NCBI RefSeq assembly: GCF_014898175.1
Contig: NZ_CP062948.1
Location: 558,001-622,000 of the forward strand
DNA: 64,000 bases
Reading direction: 5' to 3'
Source: Bifidobacterium lemurum
GTDB taxonomy: Bacteria > Actinomycetota > Actinomycetes > Actinomycetales > Bifidobacteriaceae
Position numbers and translations under genes: made by a program. The notes beneath the pieces were generated by a model, which saw only the letters and a program-made list of their open reading frames with translations, had not been told where the DNA came from and made no database searches. Positions 16,360 to 25,744 of this stretch are shown here, one piece after another; within the stretch, counting starts at the first letter, position 1, and the number at the start of each line of letters is the position of its first letter.

Positions 16360-17265
16360 TTAGTCGAGGTCGATGAGACGGTAGTCGCGGCTGCCGAAGC
16401 CGAGTTCGGCCGCGTGTTCGATGGTGTGGATGCCGTGGCGGCTTTCCATGCGTTCGATCAGGGGCCCGGTGTTGTCGTCGGAGAGGTAGATCCGGTCGAC
16501 GCAGGCCTGGTCGACGGCGACCGGGTCGAGCGAGGCGAGGATGCCGATGTCTCCCATCTGCGGCGCGTGCGGATTGCCGTCGCAGTCGCAGTCCACGGAC
16601 AGGTGGTTCATCACGTTGATGAACAGCATATTGCCTTTGAGCGCGTTGAACACGGCGGATGACGCCTCGGCCATCGCCTCGAGGAAGGCGTCCTGCTCGC
16701 CGCCGAAATGGTCGGGCAGGATCTCGTCCTGGCCGGAGTGGATGCGTTTCTTGCCGTTCGCCGAGGCGATGCCGATGGAGATGTTCTTGAGCGCGCCGCC
16801 GAAGCCGCCCATCACATGGCCTTTGAAGTGCGAGAGCACGGCGTAGTAGTCGTAGTTCGTGAAATGCGAGCCGACGATGTCGCCGGTGATGCGGCGGCCT
16901 CCTTCGACCGGCAGGGTGATCTCGCCTTCCTCGTCCTGGATGTCGACGGGCGCGATCTCCAGGAAGCCATGCTCCTTGATGGTCTGCCAGTGGGCGTCGA
17001 AGGTGTCGCGCGTGCCCGCGTAGGCGGTGTTGCATTCGACGATCGTGCCGTCGAGCCGCCGCACCAGATCCTTGATGAGGTTGGGATCGAGGTAGTGGGT
17101 GTTGCCGCCCTCGCCGGTGCTGAGTTTGACCGCCACCTTGCCCTGAGACCGCGCACCCAGCGCCTCGTAGGCCTTCATCAGCCCGGCGGGACTGATGTCG
17201 CGGGTCATATAGACCGCCGGCGCCATCGGATAGTCGGTGATATGGGGCTGATACGCGCCTGTCAT
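16360..17265 (-). CDS. DUF362 domain protein
   Basis: 301-residue cytoplasmic protein of the DUF362 family. Typical blocks are VAVKLSTGEGGNTHYLDP, LSHFKGHVMGGFGGALKNISIG, and DCDCDGNPHAPQMGDIGILASLDPVAVD, where the two Cys could hold metal. Start at 17265 (MTGAYQPH) with AAGGAGG upstream. First gene of the DUF362 / ECF-S / DUF1893 operon. Relatives are often annotated as ferredoxin-like proteins, but a ferredoxin domain is not evident here; the function is unknown. Confidence 0.85.
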   Translation of the reverse strand: MTGAYQPHITDYPMAPAVYMTRDISPAGLMKAYEALGARSQGKVAVKLSTGEGGNTHYLDPNLIKDLVRRLDGTIVECNTAYAGTRDTFDAHWQTIKEHGFLEIAPVDIQDEEGEITLPVEGGRRITGDIVGSHFTNYDYYAVLSHFKGHVMGGFGGALKNISIGIASANGKKRIHSGQDEILPDHFGGEQDAFLEAMAEASSAVFNALKGNMLFINVMNHLSVDCDCDGNPHAPQMGDIGILASLDPVAVDQACVDRIYLSDDNTGPLIERMESRHGIHTIEHAAELGFGSRDYRLIDLD

Positions 17266-17400
17266 TCGTGCCTCCTTGCAACGTTCACGTTCGGTTCCCT
17301 CCCCCAGAATACCGCCAGCGATATGACAAAGGGGCGGCGATTCCATGCGGAACCGACGCCCCCTGAGTGCAGTCAGACGGACAGTCCGAATCAGAACTCG

Positions 17401-17490
17401 CGACGAACAGTCCAGTGAACTGTTCGTCGCAGCGCATAGCGATAGCGTCATGCACGTCGCTATGCACAGCGTTCTGACTCTAGTCAGAAC
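17401..17490 (-). terminator. Hairpin cluster behind pgi
   Basis: A 29-bp palindrome at 17401-17429 (CGACGAACAGTCCA around G, one mismatch) and a GCATAGCGA/TCGCTATGC stem follow. GTTCTGACT-CT-AGTCAGAAC at 17471-17490 overlaps the pgi stop codon at 17484-17486. The layout resembles that behind araA. Confidence 0.5.
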
Positions 17491-19180
17491 TCCCTGTTCG
17501 CGCGGTAGAACTTGATCAGGGACTGGGTGGAGGCGTCCTGCTCGGCGAGCGCCTCGTCGTCCTGGCTGATGGCCGGGGTGATCTCCTTGGCGAGCTGCTT
17601 GCCCAGCTCGACGCCCCACTGGTCGTAGGAGTCCAGGCCCCACACGGTGCCCTCGACGAAGGTGATGTGCTCGTAGAGCGCGATCAGCTCACCCACGGCG
17701 AACGGGGTCAGCGCCACGCCGAAGATCGAGGTGGTCGGGCGGTTGCCGGTGAACACGCGGGCCGGGACGATCTCCTCGGCAGTGCCTTCGGCGCGCACCT
17801 CGTCGGCGGTCTTGCCGAACGCGAGCGCCTTGGTCTGCGCGAAGTAGTTGCCGAGGAACAGCTCGTGCACGTCCTGGTCGCCGTCCTTGGTCGGGTTCGG
17901 GGTGTTCACGAACGCGATGAAGTCGGCCGGGATGAGCTGGGTGCCCTGGTGGATCAGCTGGTAGAAGGCGTGCTGGCCGTTGGTGCCGGGCTCGCCCCAG
18001 AAGATCTCGCCGGTCTCGCAGGTGACGGGGGTGCCGTCCCAGCGCACGGACTTGCCGTTGGATTCCATGGTCAGCTGCTGCAGGTAGGCCGGGAAGCGGT
18101 GCAGGTACTGGTCGTAGGGCAGCACGGCATGCGAGGCGACCTTGAAGAAGTTGCGGTACCACACGTTGAGCATGCCGAGCGCACGACCACGTTCTTCTCG
18201 AACGGGGTCTTCTCGAAGTACTCGTCGATCTCGTGGAAGCCGTGCAGGAACTCCTCGAAGCGGGCCGGGCCGAACACCACGGCGAGGGAGGTGCCCACGG
18301 CGGAGTCGACGGAGTAGCGGCCACCGACCCAGTTCCAGAAGCCGAAGGCGTTGGCCGGGTCGATGCCGAACTCGGCGACCTTCTCCAGGTTGGTGGAGAC
18401 GGCGACGAAGTGCTTCTTGACGGCGTCGGCGTTCTGCTCGTCGGAACCGTCGATGGCGCCGGCGGCCTTGAGCTCCTCAAGCAGCCAGGTGCGGGCCTCG
18501 CGGGCGTTGGTCAGGGTCTCCAGGGTGGTGAAGGTCTTGGAGACGACGATGAACAGGGTGGTCTCCGGGTCGAGTCCCTTGGTCTTCTCGGCCAGGTCGT
18601 TGGGGTCGATGTTGGAGATGTAGCGGGCGGAGATGCCGGCGTCCGCGTAGGGCTTGAGCGCCTCGTACACCATGACGGGGCCCAGGTCGGAGCCGCCGAT
18701 GCCGATGTTGACCACGGTTTCGATCTTCTTGCCGGTCACGCCGACCCATTCGCCGGAGCGGACCTGCTCGGCGAAGGCGTAGATGCGGTCGAGCACCTCG
18801 CGCACGTCGGCGACGGTATCCTGGCCGTCGACGATGAACTTGCCGGCGTCGGTGGCGGGGCGGCGCAGCGCGGTGTGCAGCACGGCACGATCCTCGGTGT
18901 TGTTGATGTGCACGCCGGTGTACATCTGCTGGGTGCGCTCGTCGAGCTTGACAGCCTTGGCGAGGTCGGCGAACAGCTTGAGCGTCTCGGGCTTGATCAG
19001 GTTCTTGGACAGGTCGAAATGCAGGTCGCCGGCGTCGAAGGACAGCGCGTCGACGCGGTTCTCATCATCGGCGAACCACTGCTTGAGGCTGATGCCCTCG
19101 TTCTGCAGCTCGTCGTAATGCTTCTGCAGAGCGGCCCATTCAGGGGTCTTGGTGGCGTCAACAGGAGGATTGATGGCCAT
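17484..19180 (-). pseudogene. pgi: Glucose-6-phosphate isomerase with a -1 frameshift
   Basis: Pgi interconverts glucose 6-phosphate and fructose 6-phosphate, which feeds glucose into the bifid shunt. The frame from 19180 ([15 protein letters not shown]) carries the normal enzyme up to [11 protein letters not shown]. The rest ([20 protein letters not shown] to [10 protein letters not shown]) is in another frame, starting near 18180. Restoring one base near 18176-18184, for example a G in GTCGTGCGCTCGG, rebuilds a 565-residue protein of normal length with no other damage. Either the strain has a recent inactivating deletion or this is a sequencing error; the intact flanking frames favour one of these over old decay. 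The start has GAAAGG upstream. Confidence 0.9.
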
Positions 19181-19409
19181 GAATTCCATTCCTTTCATCA
19201 TTGCTGAAAGCGGTGCGGTTGCGTGCCGAAACACATACGCCGCAACACTTCGCTTCACCTCACAAGATACTCACAAAAGGGGACAGAACAACACAAACCG
19301 CACCCCGCTCCGGCAACACGCGCGACGGAAAAACCCGCCTTGCTTTTTCGACGGATTCCCCTATACTTTTCTTTTTGTGCGCGAGTAGCGAATGCTTCTC
19401 GGGCCACAC

Positions 19410-19482
19410 GCCACTTTAGCTCAGTCGGTAGAGCGGCTCACTCGTAATGAGCAGGTCGACAGTTCGATTCTGTCAAGTGGCT
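19410..19482 (+). tRNA. tRNA-Thr (anticodon CGT)
   Basis: 73-nt cloverleaf: acceptor GCCACTT/AAGTGGC, D-arm AGCTCAGTCGGTAGAGC, anticodon stem GCTCA/TGAGC with loop CTCGTAA, T-loop GTTCGATTC. The 3' CCA is not encoded. Confidence 0.95.
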
Positions 19483-19487
19483 CCCTC

Positions 19488-19511
19488 ACCCCGGTTCCGG
19501 CCGGGGTTTTT
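19488..19511 (+). terminator. Intrinsic terminator after tRNA-Thr
   Basis: CCCCGG and CCGGGG pair across a short loop and are followed by TTTTT. Confidence 0.85.
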
Positions 19512-19583
19512 CGTATGCGAACCTGACGCGCGCCTCCCCAAGGATCCGCGCTGGGCAGGCGGCTTGCTACAGTTGTGGCGTTC

Positions 19584-19664
19584 GCGCGAGTGGCGTAATT
19601 GGTAGCCGCGCAGGATTTAGGTTCCTGTGTCTTTGACGTGTGGGTTCGAGTCCCATCTCGCGCA
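19584..19664 (+). tRNA. tRNA-Leu (anticodon TAG)
   Basis: 81-nt class II tRNA: acceptor GCGCGAG/CTCGCGC with discriminator A, anticodon stem CAGGA/TCCTG with loop TTTAGGT, a long variable arm and T-loop GTTCGAGTC. Confidence 0.94.
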
Positions 19665-19863
19665 CTTCGGCGAAGCCGTCGCCCATCGCAATGCAAACTT
19701 CGGCATATTCCGAACGCGCCGTTCGACGAACACTATACTTTCTTCATGCCGGTGGCGCGCGATGGCGTGGGATCGGCCGGGCCGCCGCGTACGGGCCGTG
19801 GGAGAGGCCGCGCGCGGCGCGCGTTCCCGACACGAGTCAAGCGAACGAAGAGTGGAGGAATCC

Positions 19864-20865
19864 GTGTCCGCCATCATCCAACCTGCCAGCCTGCTGCTGA
19901 TCATCCTCGCGGGATATCTGTTCAAGCGGTTCGGCCTGTTCGGCCAGCGCGACTACCGCGTGTTGCAGACCGCCGAGTTCAACATCGTGCTGCCCGGCGC
20001 AATCATCTACTCCTTCGCCACGAATCCGCACGACATCAGCCTGCTGTGGATCGCCGCGTTCTCGTTCCTCTGCGCGCTGATTCCGCTGCTGTTCATCTTC
20101 GCTGCCACACGCAAGCGCAAGGTCTCCGACCGCGCGTTCCTTATGCTCAACGGCGCGGGATTCAACCTCGGATGCTTCTGCTTCCCCGTGGTGCAGGCGT
20201 TCTGGGGCGCGGGCGCGGTGGTGCCCGCCGCCATGTTCGACATCGGCAACTGCGTGATGGTGGCCGCCGGCACGAATGTGATGACCCAGCAGCTGCTGCA
20301 CATCCAGCCCGGCAAAACGCTCGCCGAACAGCACGCCGGCGACGCACCCACCCTGCCGTACGAGAAGCCGAAGGACCGCGACGCGCGACGGCTGACCCGC
20401 CACGCGATGGCGCGCAACATCGCCCACAGTTTCTTCGGATCGGTACCGTTCGACACCTATCTGCTGATGATCGCGCTGATGATCGCCGACGTGCGGATTC
20501 CCGAATGGATCGCGACCATCTGCCAGCCGCTGTCCAACGCGAACGCCTTCGTGGCGATGTTCATGGTTGGTATGCTTATGGACCTGCCCAGCTCACGGCA
20601 TGACGTGCGCGAACTGTTGGAGGTGATCGCCTGGCGTCTGCCGTTCGGCCTGCTGTTCGCCGCGGCCGCCTGGTTCGTGCTGCCGTTCGACGCGGCCACG
20701 CGCGCCGTCGCGGTCATCTGCTGTCTGGCGCCGATCGCGATCTTCTCCACGCTGTTCACCGACAAGGTGCTCGGCAACGCGCGTCTGGCGGGATTCTCGC
20801 TGGCGATCACGGCGATCATCTCGCTGGTCATGATGACCGTCGCGCGCATGTTCCTGCCCATCTAG
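19864..20865 (+). CDS. AEC-family transporter (auxin efflux carrier type)
   Basis: Predicted inner-membrane carrier of 333 residues with about ten helices in two halves joined by a cytoplasmic loop (residues about 155-185, charged). It opens IIQPASLLLIILAGYLFKR and contains the NIVLPG segment typical of the first half of AEC proteins. Start GTG at 19864, with GTGGAGG upstream; upstream ATGs in frame lack ribosome sites. It follows the two tRNA genes as a single gene. Substrates in this family are often malate or other organic acids; this one is not determined. Confidence 0.78.
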   Translation: MSAIIQPASLLLIILAGYLFKRFGLFGQRDYRVLQTAEFNIVLPGAIIYSFATNPHDISLLWIAAFSFLCALIPLLFIFAATRKRKVSDRAFLMLNGAGFNLGCFCFPVVQAFWGAGAVVPAAMFDIGNCVMVAAGTNVMTQQLLHIQPGKTLAEQHAGDAPTLPYEKPKDRDARRLTRHAMARNIAHSFFGSVPFDTYLLMIALMIADVRIPEWIATICQPLSNANAFVAMFMVGMLMDLPSSRHDVRELLEVIAWRLPFGLLFAAAAWFVLPFDAATRAVAVICCLAPIAIFSTLFTDKVLGNARLAGFSLAITAIISLVMMTVARMFLPI

Positions 20866-20932
20866 ACCACGAATCCGCTCGTCTGGATGGTCCGCACAGG
20901 ACTCAAAACACCCTCTTCGACAGGCGACAAAC

Positions 20933-21037
20933 AAGTTTGGTGTGCCGCGTTCGCCAGACAAGGCCGATTTTGCACACCAGACTCGAGAATCAATCGTTTT
21001 ACATAGGCAAGGCTCGACGCCCCGACACACCAAACTC
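20933..21037 (+). repeat. 105-bp structured repeat, copy 3 of 3
   Basis: Same orientation as copy 1. Outer arms AAGTTTGGTGTG and CACACCAAACTC, internal CACACCAGACTC at 20973-20984, length 105 bp. It lies between the convergent AEC transporter and FemAB genes (20866-21079). Confidence 0.85.
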
Positions 21038-21079
21038 GCCACCGGGGCGAAACAGGAGCGGAAGTACGTGGATTCACGG

Positions 21080-22351
21080 TTAGTGGCGCAGCAATTTGGA
21101 CGCGAATTCCTTGACGCCGAACCGCAACTTGTCCACCGGCAGGGTGAATTCGCCAATCAGCTCCTCCACATTGCCGTTGAATCCCTGCTTGAACTCCAGC
21201 ACGCCGCGGCCCGGATCATCGGGGTCGTCGAACACTCCGGAGATGCCGTAGAAGTTGTATCGTTTCAAGCCTCGTTCCAGACAGCGGCTCATCATCTCAT
21301 GCTGGATGGCCGTGGGCGCATAGAACTTCATGAATCTCGGATCGCTGCCGCTGGACAGGTACACCAGCTCCCGCTCATGCCAGACGAACAGGCCGACCGC
21401 CGCCGGCACCACCGCGCCTTCTCGGGAGATGACCTCCTGGGCATCCTGAACACGCTTGGAAGCGGCAAGCTCGTTCCTACGCGCCGTATCAAGCTTCTTC
21501 CTCACGGCGTCGGGATATTTCGCCTCCGGCAGCTGCGACTCAAGCCGTTCGGCCTCGGCGGTGAACGCGGCGAGTTTCTCCTGCCATGACGCCAGGTACC
21601 GATCGTAATGAATCTCGCCCACCATGAATTCCGCGCGATCGCCGAACGTGTCGAACACGCGCTGGAAGTACGCCAACTCACGGTTGCGGAAATGCTGCTT
21701 CTCGGAGCTCATCCCGCAGATCTCATGGAAGGTGCCCAGCTCTTCACGAGACATCCCACGGACCTCGACGCCGCTGTTCGCGGCGATCTTCACATTGCGC
21801 CGGGTGTTCTTCGAATAAGAGGCGAGCAGCTGGTCGGGATTCTCCAATCCCTCCAGATTCTTGACGTACACCCAACGGTTCACAACCGATCCGTATCCGC
21901 GTGTGAACCCGGCATGGCGCCATCCCAATCCGGCGTAGGCGTCCATGGCCTCCTGGTCGAGCTCACCGACGGCCTGTCCGAACGAGTCGCGAGGCTGGAT
22001 CGGCACATCGGGCCAACAGGTCACCGCGATGGCCCCATGTCGGGCCGCAGACCGGCGGAGTTCCTCGGTGATGGCGCGCAGGGCCCCGATATCATGCGGA
22101 TCGCACAACGGACCCATCCATACCGACCCCTCCAGACCGAAACGACTCGCGGTGTAGGCGACGAGGCACCCAGCGACCAACGCGCCCGACCCGTCGCGCA
22201 CGCCCAGCGCCTCGTAGGATTCGGCGACGCCGGAGGACAGGCGCGCCATGTTTGACGTTTGTTGGAATCCTCCCTGCGGGTGTCTGGAGGACAGTTCGTC
22301 CAACTCGTCCAAAGTAATGATTCCCGACGAATACTCGGCACTCACGGACAT
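21080..22351 (-). CDS. FemAB-type peptidoglycan bridge aminoacyltransferase (1)
   Basis: Would add an amino acid from aminoacyl-tRNA to the stem peptide of a lipid-linked cell-wall precursor. About 423 residues in two GNAT-like domains, with the charged antiparallel coiled coil typical of FemA/FemX at residues about 270-320 (WQEKLAAFTAEAERLESQL onward). The C-terminal signature is KRYNFYGISGVFDDPDDPG, then GVLEFKQGFNGNVEELIGEF. I chose the ATG at 22351 with GGAAAGG upstream; a TTG at 22375 is possible. Next gene upstream is a paralogue in the same direction, so the pair may add successive bridge residues. Confidence 0.88.
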   Translation of the reverse strand: MSVSAEYSSGIITLDELDELSSRHPQGGFQQTSNMARLSSGVAESYEALGVRDGSGALVAGCLVAYTASRFGLEGSVWMGPLCDPHDIGALRAITEELRRSAARHGAIAVTCWPDVPIQPRDSFGQAVGELDQEAMDAYAGLGWRHAGFTRGYGSVVNRWVYVKNLEGLENPDQLLASYSKNTRRNVKIAANSGVEVRGMSREELGTFHEICGMSSEKQHFRNRELAYFQRVFDTFGDRAEFMVGEIHYDRYLASWQEKLAAFTAEAERLESQLPEAKYPDAVRKKLDTARRNELAASKRVQDAQEVISREGAVVPAAVGLFVWHERELVYLSSGSDPRFMKFYAPTAIQHEMMSRCLERGLKRYNFYGISGVFDDPDDPGRGVLEFKQGFNGNVEELIGEFTLPVDKLRFGVKEFASKLLRH

Positions 22352-22399
22352 CGCGTCAACCTTTCCACAAACCAAACGATTACGCGCAGGCGCCGTCGG

Positions 22400-23707
22400 T
22401 CAACGACGCGCCAGCTTGCGGACGACACTTTTCACCGCGTACGTCAACGGCTTCACCGTGAGTTCGAATTCGCCGAGAAGTTCCTCGACATACCCATTGA
22501 AGCCCTGCTTGAATTCCAACACGCCACGGCCCTCATCATCGGGGTCCCCAAAAACGCCACTGATGCCGTAGAAGTTATAGCGGGCCACGCCACGCTCCAC
22601 GCATAGGCGCAGCATCGTCTCATGCTGGATGAGCGCGGAGGCGTAGAACGGCTTGTAGTCCTCCACGCTGCCGGAGAACAGGTAGATGACCTCACGCGGG
22701 TGCTCCACGAACAGCGAAGCGGCCGCAGGCAGCACATCGCCCCGTTTCGCGAATTCGGCCGCATCTGCGAGACGCTTCTCGGCCGCTTCCAGATTGCGGG
22801 TCTCCTCGCCCAGCTGACGTTCGGTTTTGGTGGTCGGATGGCCGTCGTTCTTGGCCCGCAACGCCTCGACCTTGGATCGCAAGGCATCACGCTTGGCGGT
22901 CATATCCGCCACATATTCGCCCATATGGATCTCGGCGAGCATGAAATGCGCCGAGTCGCCAAAAGACTGCTTGAACTGGCGGAAATACTCCTCGCCGCGA
23001 TATTCGAAACTGCGACGTTCGGCCGTTTGCCGTTCGATGTCGGTGAATACCGTCAGCTCGTCTTCCCCAAGCTCACGCACATGCACGCCCATCGATTGGG
23101 CGCGCTTCACGCTCCACTGCGTGCGCTTGTCATAGCTTTTCAACAGCGACCGCTCATCGGTGACGTCGGTCAGATCCTTGAGATACCGCCAACGCGGCAC
23201 CGCGGTGTACCCCGTGCCGAAACCGCCGTGGCGGAATCCCGCAGCGACCAGCGATTCCACACTCATGTCATCCGACCGGGCCGCCGCGTTCTCGTCCACG
23301 CCGGGAACCGCGGCATGCAGCACCGCATCGGATTCGAACGCCGCCCCGAAGGAGTCGCGCACCATATACGGCGCCTCCGGCGTGATCTCCAACTGCGCCG
23401 CCCCATTGGCTTTGGCATGGAACTTCAGCTGCGAGGTGAGGAACTCCACCAACTCAACGTCGTGAAAATCGCATAGGGGGCCGTCATGGATCGCCGCGAA
23501 AGTGGATAGACGGGAGCGGTGCGTTTCCAGTAGCGCCGCGGCCACGATCCGCCCATGTTCGCTGACTCCCAGATATTCCACTTCGATGCCGCGCCGCTCA
23601 CGCAGACGGCCCATGGCCGAAGTCTGCTGGAAATTACCCTGCGGATGATGCGCGGAGAAATCGTCGAACTGTTCCGGGGTGAGCGTAACCAGCGTGAATG
23701 AGCGCAT
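22400..23707 (-). CDS. FemAB-type peptidoglycan bridge aminoacyltransferase (2)
   Basis: Paralogue of the gene at 21080-22351, 435 residues, with the same architecture: HHPQGNFQQTSAMGRL near the start, a coiled coil (DALRSKVEALRAKNDG onward), and ARYNFYGISGVFGDPDDEG at the C-terminal domain. The gap to the next gene is about 48 bp, so the two are probably co-transcribed as a tandem duplication. Two copies fit a peptide bridge made in two steps, as in the MurM/MurN or FemA/FemB pairs, but the residues added cannot be read from sequence. Confidence 0.88.
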   Translation of the reverse strand: MRSFTLVTLTPEQFDDFSAHHPQGNFQQTSAMGRLRERRGIEVEYLGVSEHGRIVAAALLETHRSRLSTFAAIHDGPLCDFHDVELVEFLTSQLKFHAKANGAAQLEITPEAPYMVRDSFGAAFESDAVLHAAVPGVDENAAARSDDMSVESLVAAGFRHGGFGTGYTAVPRWRYLKDLTDVTDERSLLKSYDKRTQWSVKRAQSMGVHVRELGEDELTVFTDIERQTAERRSFEYRGEEYFRQFKQSFGDSAHFMLAEIHMGEYVADMTAKRDALRSKVEALRAKNDGHPTTKTERQLGEETRNLEAAEKRLADAAEFAKRGDVLPAAASLFVEHPREVIYLFSGSVEDYKPFYASALIQHETMLRLCVERGVARYNFYGISGVFGDPDDEGRGVLEFKQGFNGYVEELLGEFELTVKPLTYAVKSVVRKLARR

Positions 23708-23896
23708 GTGGGCACAATTCCTTTGAACGACTAGGAGGATTCTGAGGCGATGATAGCACGGCGGCAGGCTGCGGACCGAGGTTGGCCGGGCTTACGCACC
23801 CCGTTGTCGCATCGCCGCCCGGAAACGACCGAAATGCGATGCGACGACGTCTCCTCCGCCGCCACCGCGCCGACGATCGACGGATGGCACCAGCAG

Positions 23897-24595
23897 CTAC
23901 CGCAGCAGTCGTTCGACGGCGGGGGCCAGGGCGCGCAGGGCCTTGCCTCGATGGGAGATGGCGTTTTTCTCGGCCGGGGTCATCTCGGCGGAGGTCAGCG
24001 TCGCGCCGCCGTCATGCCGCGACTGGTCGTCCGGCACGAACAGCGGATCGTAGCCGAAGCCATGTTCGCCGCGGGGCTCGCGGATAATCACGCCCGGCAT
24101 CTCGCCGGTTTCCACGATCTCTTCGGCGATCCGGTACGGCGCGCCGGCGGAGTCGGCCACGTCGGCGAACGCGGTTTCCCCGCTCGCGCCCGGAGCCTCC
24201 GGTACCACCAAAGCGGCGGCGCAACGGAAACGCGCGGTGCGTTTGGCGTCCGGAATATCCTCGATCTGCGCGAGCAGCAGCGCGTTGTTCGCCGCGTCGT
24301 CGCCGTGCACGCCGGCCCAACGGGCGGAGAGGATGCCGGGGGCGTTGCCCATCACATCCACGATCAGTCCGGAATCGTCGGCGATGGCGGGCAGACCGGT
24401 GCGCCGGGCCACATCGCGGGCTTTGAGCAGCGCGTTCTCCTGGAAGGTCACGCCGTCCTCCACCGGATCGGGCAGACCAAGGCCGCCGGCGGATACCAGC
24501 TCCACGCGGTCCGCGTCCGCGCCCAGCCGCTCCTCGAGAATGCGGCGGATCTCCACCAGTTTGCCTTCGTTATGCGTGGCGACGACCAGTTTCAT
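23897..24595 (-). CDS. rdgB: Non-canonical purine NTP pyrophosphatase (HAM1 family)
   Basis: House-cleaning enzyme that hydrolyses ITP, dITP and XTP to monophosphates. About 232 residues. Motifs: THNEGKLVEI at the start, FQENALLKARDVA, ADDSGLIVD, FGYDPLFVP and SHRGKALRA. It carries a loop of about 25 residues near 130-155 that is longer than in E. coli RdgB. Start ATG at 24595 with GGAG upstream. Next to rph, as is common in actinobacteria; the 212-bp gap between them has short GTCAGATCAGG-type repeats. Confidence 0.93.
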   Translation of the reverse strand: MKLVVATHNEGKLVEIRRILEERLGADADRVELVSAGGLGLPDPVEDGVTFQENALLKARDVARRTGLPAIADDSGLIVDVMGNAPGILSARWAGVHGDDAANNALLLAQIEDIPDAKRTARFRCAAALVVPEAPGASGETAFADVADSAGAPYRIAEEIVETGEMPGVIIREPRGEHGFGYDPLFVPDDQSRHDGGATLTSAEMTPAEKNAISHRGKALRALAPAVERLLR

Positions 24596-24807
24596 ACGTG
24601 CTGCTCCTTGATTCAAAACATGGGGTTACGATGGCCGCCCGTCGCACGGGGCGGCTGCGGATTCGTCTCCGGCGAGTCCGGTCAGATCAGGCCTGACCAA
24701 GTCGAATCAGGTCGGATCAGGCCCGTCCAAACACGATTCGCGCAACCGGTCCAATCCGTTTTCAGGACGCCCGCCAACTCGACTCACCCGACCCGTCGGG
24801 CCGCGTG

Positions 24808-25572
24808 TCAGTCCAGCGACAGGGCGGCGCGCTGGGCGGCCTGCAATTCCTTGTTGCCCTTGGCCGCCAGATCGAGCAGCGCGTCCAGTTCCTTGCGCGT
24901 GAACGGGCGGTGTTCGGCGGTGCCCTGCAGTTCGATGAATTCGCCGGAACCGGTCATGGCCACGTTCATGTCGGTCATGGCCTGGCTGTCTTCGAGATAC
25001 GGCAGGTCCAGCATCGGCGTGCCGTTGACCACGCCCACGGACACGGCGGAGATGCTGTCGCGCACCACACGGTCGGCGGAACGGATGCAATGATGCTTCT
25101 CCGCCCAACGCAGCGCGTCCACCATCGCCACGTACGCGCCGGTCACGGAGGCCGTGCGCGTGCCGCCGTCGGCCTGCAGCACATCGCAGTCGAGCTGCAC
25201 CTGGTTCTCGCCCAGCGCCTTCATGTCGACCACGCCGCGCAGGCAGCGTCCGATCAGGCGGCTGATCTCATGCGTGCGGCCGCCGACCTTGCCGCGGATG
25301 GACTCGCGGTCGGTGCGTTCGGCGGTGGCGCGCGGCAGCATCGCGTATTCCGCGGTGACCCATCCCTGCCCGGAATCCTTGCGCCAGCGCGGCACGCCGG
25401 TGGTGAACGTGGCCGTGCACATCACGCGCGTGCCGCCGCATTCGATCAGCACCGACCCTTCCGGAGCGTCGGTGAAGTGGCGGGTGATGCGCACCGGCCG
25501 CAGCTCGTCGACCTGACGGCCGTCCGAACGGATGACCTGCTGTCTGCCCAACATGTCTTTGATCTCAACCAT
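24808..25572 (-). CDS. rph: Ribonuclease PH
   Basis: Phosphate-dependent 3'-5' exoribonuclease that trims tRNA 3' ends. 254 residues with [16 protein letters not shown], the [16 protein letters not shown] loop, [19 protein letters not shown], and [20 protein letters not shown]. Transcribed ahead of rdgB. Start ATG at 25572 (MVEIKDML) with AAAGG upstream. Confidence 0.96.
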   Translation of the reverse strand: MVEIKDMLGRQQVIRSDGRQVDELRPVRITRHFTDAPEGSVLIECGGTRVMCTATFTTGVPRWRKDSGQGWVTAEYAMLPRATAERTDRESIRGKVGGRTHEISRLIGRCLRGVVDMKALGENQVQLDCDVLQADGGTRTASVTGAYVAMVDALRWAEKHHCIRSADRVVRDSISAVSVGVVNGTPMLDLPYLEDSQAMTDMNVAMTGSGEFIELQGTAEHRPFTRKELDALLDLAAKGNKELQAAQRAALSLD

Positions 25573-25697
25573 GATTCAACCTTTCCTCCAGCCGAGCCTA
25601 GCACCCGGGTTGGTGATTTCGCCCGCCGTCCGACGCGCGCCCGACGTGGCGGGCGATCCAAACGCGAGGAAATCGCGCCGGAGCGGCGGGACGCGAC

Positions 25698-25703
25698 TAG
25701 ACT
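25698..25703 (+). promoter_or_regulatory. Probable -10 box of pncB (TAGACT)
   Basis: TAGACT 42 nt before the pncB start. The same hexamer precedes ilvB (31463-31468) and ffh (63211-63216). The -35 is weak. Confidence 0.5.
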
Positions 25704-25744
25704 TGAAGAGTCGAACGAAGTGGAATCTACGGAAAGAACAGGCC

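Noticed and set aside
15776-17281. A fused 501-residue protein ending in the ECF S component
   Set aside because: The N-terminal part overlaps DUF362 out of frame; the S component has its own ribosome site at 16348.
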